Below, piece after piece: positions 59,391-64,000 of a stretch of DNA of 64,000 nucleotides. This DNA is from Opisthorchis felineus. Lineage: Eukaryota > Platyhelminthes > Trematoda > Opisthorchiida > Opisthorchiidae. Both the position numbers and the translations under genes were made by a program. Position 1 is the stretch's first letter. Each line of letters begins with the position of its first letter. Location of the stretch: the NCBI GenBank assembly GCA_004794785.1, contig SJOL01006434.1:24663-88662 (forward strand). The letters run 5' to 3'. The notes below the pieces were generated by a model. That model ran no database searches and was not told the origin of the DNA. It worked only from the letters and a program-made list of their open reading frames with translations.

Positions 59391-61299
59391 GTCAAAATAT
59401 ACTGCTATAGTACATGACATTTGCAGTGACCAGTTTGGTCATCGAGTTTCATGGTTCTTCACCGAAAAAAATTTTGTTTGCTTTTGACGGCTGAACAAGA
59501 TGTTACAAATAAATACACAAAAATTCTCATTTGCACCAGTGTTATGATTTGGAGAAATAAGTAACGCCTGATTCTTATCGGAGGTTTCTGGGTGAGTATG
59601 GCTTTAAATGGGAGTAACTTTAAGTCAATCCGGATCGGTCACCTTGCTTTATCTCACGGATTGCTCACTTTAGACAGAAGGTGCTCCATAAGAATTCAAC
59701 AGAACTACCCAAAACTAACGGCAGCCTTTTGCGCTTTGAGTAACAACGACTGTAATAGTAATAGTGGTTGCTGAAGAATAATGGTACGCTGATCATTTCG
59801 TGCACGAAAAGCAACGTAGAGTACGAATGTAGTACTGAAGTAGTAGTATATGTTGTTTACGCGCAGCTCTAATAAACAATGTGGCTTCATAGCTAGCAGT
59901 TCGAAGAAGCACATTACCGATCTATGTAGTTTGACGTAGCTGAAGATCACCTACCCCACAATGGTAACAAATATGATTCGACAAAGTGAAATTTGCGATA
60001 CGAGGTCGACGGATTACACAGAGTATAAACGGATGTGCTTCCAGTTGTGAGCTTCTGGTAGAAAAGTCATCATCATTACTCTTAATCACGAAGACCCATC
60101 TTACTTTGGTCAATTTTCGAAAATCTCTTTGTAGTATTTAACACCTTTGTTCCAATGTCCTCTTTGACTGTCTGGCCTTCTGGTTTAAGACGAAGTTCAT
60201 ACATGATCTACGGATGCTGTCAAGAAATCCACAGTCCGCTTCTCCATCTTAATCCAGGCTAAATGTTTTTTGTCGCTCCGGTTTCCATCACTATAAGTAT
60301 TAAACTCAGACTGGGATAACCTAGTATTGGCCAGCAAACACACATTAATGGCCATATGTCACCGAATTTCAGCCGAAGGGCTTTTTCTCAATGTAAGTGA
60401 CTGATTCCTGTTAGAGAATTGAGGATTACTCTTTGTCTTGTTTGATAGACAGTTCTGTTGTAGACGAACAAAAGCCATTCAAACCTACAAACCCAATATG
60501 CATTTACCAGTATTTTTTTCTTAAATTGTGGACAGCAAGATCAGCAAATCAACTAAAACATTGGAATTAGTACTTACCTATGAGATAATTGAGTGGCTGT
60601 AACTTAACAAAAGAGATGAGCATTAGGGGGTCGCAATGCTCATTCTGATGAGTGTATTGAATACTGACCGAAATACAGTGATACTCCCATCTAGCACTAA
60701 TTTGTTAGTACAATTTTTCACAATGATTGTTCCAATCGTAAACCAATCAGCAACTGAGTTCAACATATTTAAGATACCTTTTATCGCAGAATCCCATAGT
60801 GTACAGGTTTCTGTCCACTGATAGTTCTCGAGATAGAGGTACTCGAATTGTGTTTCTTTGGATGTAATCCCCCGACAGCCAGAGAATTGAGTTAAACTGC
60901 AATGTAAATATATGAATGTGCTGAGAAGTCTTGATCGCAATGGTACGGTATTTCTCACAAATCAGAAGCGATATTCTTTCATGAGGAAGGAAGTCGGCCA
61001 AGGTGCTGCTTCAAGTTACGCGGAAGAAAACAAGGCACTGCACTCAGATGTTCTACCAAGAAATAAGGATACCAAGGAACCCGTTATTATGGCACTTTTT
61101 TATGGCATAAGTCAGATCAAGCTAGAAGCACTACAACTGTATTACAAAATTCCGCCCTGGAAAAATTGATCGCGCGGCCACACAAGCAGAATCCGAGCAC
61201 CTATTTGACTAACTCAGGGAGTGTCAGCCTACTTGTCCCGAGGCCAAAAACTGGTTCAGAGCGAAACCGATTGATTTCAGTAGCCGTTTGTGCTCCTAT
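59391..61299. other. Stretch upstream of the Penelope-like element
   Basis: No gene recognised. The last few hundred bases may be the missing 5' part of the Penelope-like element, but no motif can be matched there. Confidence 0.4.
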
Positions 61300-62850
61300 C
61301 AGGTATACCGAAAATGTGTTCTATTGAAGGAACACGTCAAATCTTTACAGGAGCTGAAGAGAAACCAGAATATCGGTATAGTGAAGCTGGCGCTGATATC
61401 CCAAGCAAAATGGATTAAGTGAGCAAAATAAGAGCGGTTTCAGCCGATACGTCCAAATTTTTATCCGGACCACGTACTATTGGTGGAGAAACAAATTCCT
61501 CGTGAGTTACGGATCCCTTCGTTACTTGGTTTCATCTATCAGATTGACTTTAATGTGTTTAAAGTTGTCGGTACTCATATATCTCAGCTTTATGGACTTT
61601 CAAAGATTCAGAATCTCAGTGCATCCATTTGTCTGATTTTAACTATGAATGGTTCTCCCTATTATCACTAGCTAAATAGGTGGTAGATACTCTTATACCC
61701 GCCAGGACATTTCTGACAAAACAGTATTTGAAAAGCACTTATGAACTTTTAACCTACCTAGAATACGTTGAGATATTCCAGAAAATCATTTGGAGTGCAG
61801 TCACTTTCTACCAGCTTCCCGCTTACTAAAACTGTGAAATTTTTGGATAATTGTCTGGAATCCGACCCAGGTCTCGTCAGACTTCCCATCCCCACTCTTA
61901 AATAACTCGTTTCACAGTGTACTAAAATGTCGAATTTTACTTCCAGAGAAGCAGCTACAAAGAGATTAATGGTGTCGCCATGGGGAACAACCCGTGGGAG
62001 TAGCTGACATTTTTATGATCAAACTTGAACAGTCAGTAGAAGCCGACATGTTAAAAGCATCCTTGTATAAAATATATTTGGACACTATTTTATTCCACAA
62101 GCAGTGGAAAAACACTATGAACGCCCATCTTCTGTTCTTAACACTATTCACCGGAATGTGCCAGCCACCTGCGAATCTGAGTAGGCACCGGAAACATCGA
62201 TGGTACTAAGTCTCGCTCTGAGTGTCGGAAACCCACGTGTTATGGATAATATCTGACCTTCACGAGTTTCTGTCCGTTACGGTACAAACGTGCATCGGTG
62301 CTGACTTCAGTCCATAGAGCTGGACAGATTTGCACCTCGGATACACCCGCGGTGGAAATCGAATTGCTGGAAGATATACTGCAACCAAACAACGATCCTA
62401 ACGGCTTCATCGAAGAGCTCCCGGTTCCGAGTGATAAACCGAAATGTCATCCGCGGTACTAAAAAAAGAACATTTAAAGCGATGTTTACACTGGTGATCA
62501 TCTTTTCAGCCTATTTAAACGGACACTAAACGCATTCCTGCACCGGACCTACAGTGCAGCACAGTTGCGTGCGAAAGCATATACACAGAATATACCGCTG
62601 TCACCAATCAGAACGCTAACCCATCTTTATCTGCAACCCACTGCATTTGCCAATCCGTCTGAAGTCGCAGTGATAAACCCATCGGTAAGACGAACAGGAG
62701 ACTTGAAAAGCGGACAAAGGAGCACGTGCCCCAAAACTCCCTACCATGTCAGCTGACTCCAACCCAACTTTGATCTCTTCCCAGATAATAGCACGAAGCA
62801 GGCGGCCACAGAGGTTGAAGTTTCTTGATGTCATACTGATTAGTCGTTCT
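61300..62850 (+). mobile_element. Penelope-like element with RT and GIY-YIG remnants, decayed
   Basis: Three frames are needed to follow it. VEKQIPREL and THISQLYGLSKI (61480-61620) match the Penelope RT block 'GTHIPRLYGLPKIHK'. LILTMNGSPYY follows where 'PI(V/L)S.IGSP' stands in Penelope elements. LSTSFPLTKTVKFLDN (about 61800-61855) matches 'SLFTSIPL'. GVADIFMIKLEQ and YKIYLDTILF (61997-62093) stand for 'LADIFMAKLE' and the catalytic YVDD box, here damaged to YLDT. RTYSAAQLRA (about 62550-62580) and KPIGKTNRRLEKRTKEHVPQ (about 62675-62735) match the linker and GIY-YIG endonuclease of canonical Penelope elements. Multiple stops and shifts: dead copy. Upstream limit uncertain. Confidence 0.82.
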
Positions 62851-63174
62851 TAACCTGTCCTTTGCTCTCGTAAAACCCTAAGGGTGAGTCTGAGGCTGCT
62901 TTGGTTCTATTGATTGGTCTCGTTGTCAGTGTTGTGAGCTGCTGTTTGGTGCTTATCTCATGCTGTTTTACACGTTTTATGGAGGGAGAGAGTGTACGAA
63001 ATGGAATCATCCCGCAAGCTTGTTTTTCTCACTGACTTGTTCAGTGAGCCACTTTCAAAAGACGACAAACTGGGTTAATGCTTAAGCTCAAGATGCCGAG
63101 TTTTTTGGGTAGTGTGAGAAGATTCCGGGATTTTTAATGAATATTTCGTCCTGTAAGTAAACCAGTCTATACTG

Positions 63175-63420
63175 AAGAGCCAAGGAGCACTGTACAGCTG
63201 TTTCATTCATATTAGGAATCATCAGCACTGCACATCTCACGAAACTCAAAGGAGTTTCGAACCCGCGATCTCCTGCCTAGTAGTTTGAACACTTGGCCCT
63301 ACGGCCACCAGTAGTGTGCTTAACTTTCAACTAGACAGGATATAGGGCCACTCATCCTTCATTCATGAAATCCACATCACGTGGTGACGTTTTGAGTGCC
63401 TCCTTGAGTGGTGACTACTT
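63175..63420 (-). repeat. Interspersed repeat family B, copy 2, SINE-like
   Basis: Better preserved than copy 1. On the minus strand CGCGGGTTCGAAACTCC resembles a pol III B box (one mismatch), with TGGCCGTAGGGCCAAG upstream where an A box would stand. That suggests a tRNA-derived SINE, but the A box is poor. Confidence 0.55.
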
Positions 63421-64000
63421 GAATGAAAGGTTCACTAGTTGTGTTAGTTAGTCTGCCTTCTGAGCTACTTATAATTTACCAACAAAAATTTCTCCTTTAA
63501 CCAGCTCCATCCTGTAAACCTAGACAGACTGTGAGCACGTGTTTCTGATACCCAATCATCTCTGAGTCCCTTTACTAAACATTGTAGTCAAGTGGTAAAA
63601 ATGCGCGGTGTCGTAAGCCAGAAAATTATTTCACTGTCCATCATGTAATGTGGAACTCCCAAGTAGCTTAAAGTTACGTGACGCAATGAACTGGGGGAAA
63701 ACCTGATGCTTATGTTATCGTTTAAAATTTTGCAAAAGTACTTGGCGCTTAGCATCAACCTTGTTGACAGATATTTCAAAAAGACGCTTTTTTCATGGTA
63801 TCGCTTCAACGAATTACCGACGCCATTGTGAAGCGTTTGGAGTTTGACGACCATACTTAGGGGGGGATTTTAGCACGGCCCTGATGATTCCAGCAACAGC
63901 ATAGCTCTTAAACCAAACTTTTTGAAGTCCAAATTTTGGACACCGTGTTTTTTCAATTCAGGATTTCAATGGTCCCTAACTTTTTACTGTTAGGATAATG
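63421..64000. other. Window end, nothing recognised
   Basis: One 88-codon minus-strand frame without motif at 63588-63854. No other signal. Confidence 0.45.

Noticed and set aside
60623..60958. 111-codon minus-strand ORF
   Set aside because: No motif, the complement is also partly open, and the length is unremarkable for a 64-kb window.
1..64000. CRISPR array, operon or phage-like system
   Set aside because: The window is eukaryotic, with spliced genes. No regularly spaced direct repeats with unique spacers or ribosome-binding-site gene strings were seen.

Overview
The window is animal nuclear DNA, most likely from a trematode flatworm outside the AT-rich schistosomes. The reasons are a long intron-rich gene, base composition that looks balanced by eye, decayed non-LTR retrotransposons with trinucleotide tails, tRNA-derived SINEs, and a Penelope-like element with a GIY-YIG endonuclease, a type known from flukes. 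The species call is inference; nothing here fixes the genus.

One host gene dominates. From about 5.9 to 42.6 kb on the + strand lie 24 exons of a kinesin-4 family motor of the KIF21 type: kinesin motor core, coiled coils with acidic and basic linkers, a regulatory coiled coil, a low-complexity linker, and a seven-bladed WD40 domain. Every splice junction is GT-AG, every codon phase matches, and the joined frame is 5,505 nt (1,834 codons plus stop) without a break. The 5' end is missing: the start codon, the ATP-binding P-loop and the first ~150 motor residues were not found and should lie upstream of the window. A polyadenylation signal follows at about 43.0 kb. Two places suggest alternative products: a 90-nt in-frame candidate exon in the motor domain (8509-8598), and two competing final exons, each completing the last WD40 blade (42067 and 42577).

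The rest is repeats. Positions 1-4000 hold decayed LINE copies, all minus strand, with (CAT)n at their 3' ends; two more fragments sit in KIF21 intron 10 (22.9-24.1 kb). A tRNA-derived SINE family has four recognisable copies (7.0, 9.1, 15.2 and 45.3 kb). Two further repeat families are represented twice each (48.7/63.2 kb and 44.9/59.1 kb). A decayed Penelope-like element lies at 61.3-62.85 kb. Introns account for most of the 36-kb gene span.

From 43 kb to the end no host gene is recognised. The ORFs there are short and resemble no family I know. No tRNA, rRNA, CRISPR array or bacterial-type operon was seen. The window offers no clear new system; the most interesting signals are the candidate alternative exons of the KIF21 gene.
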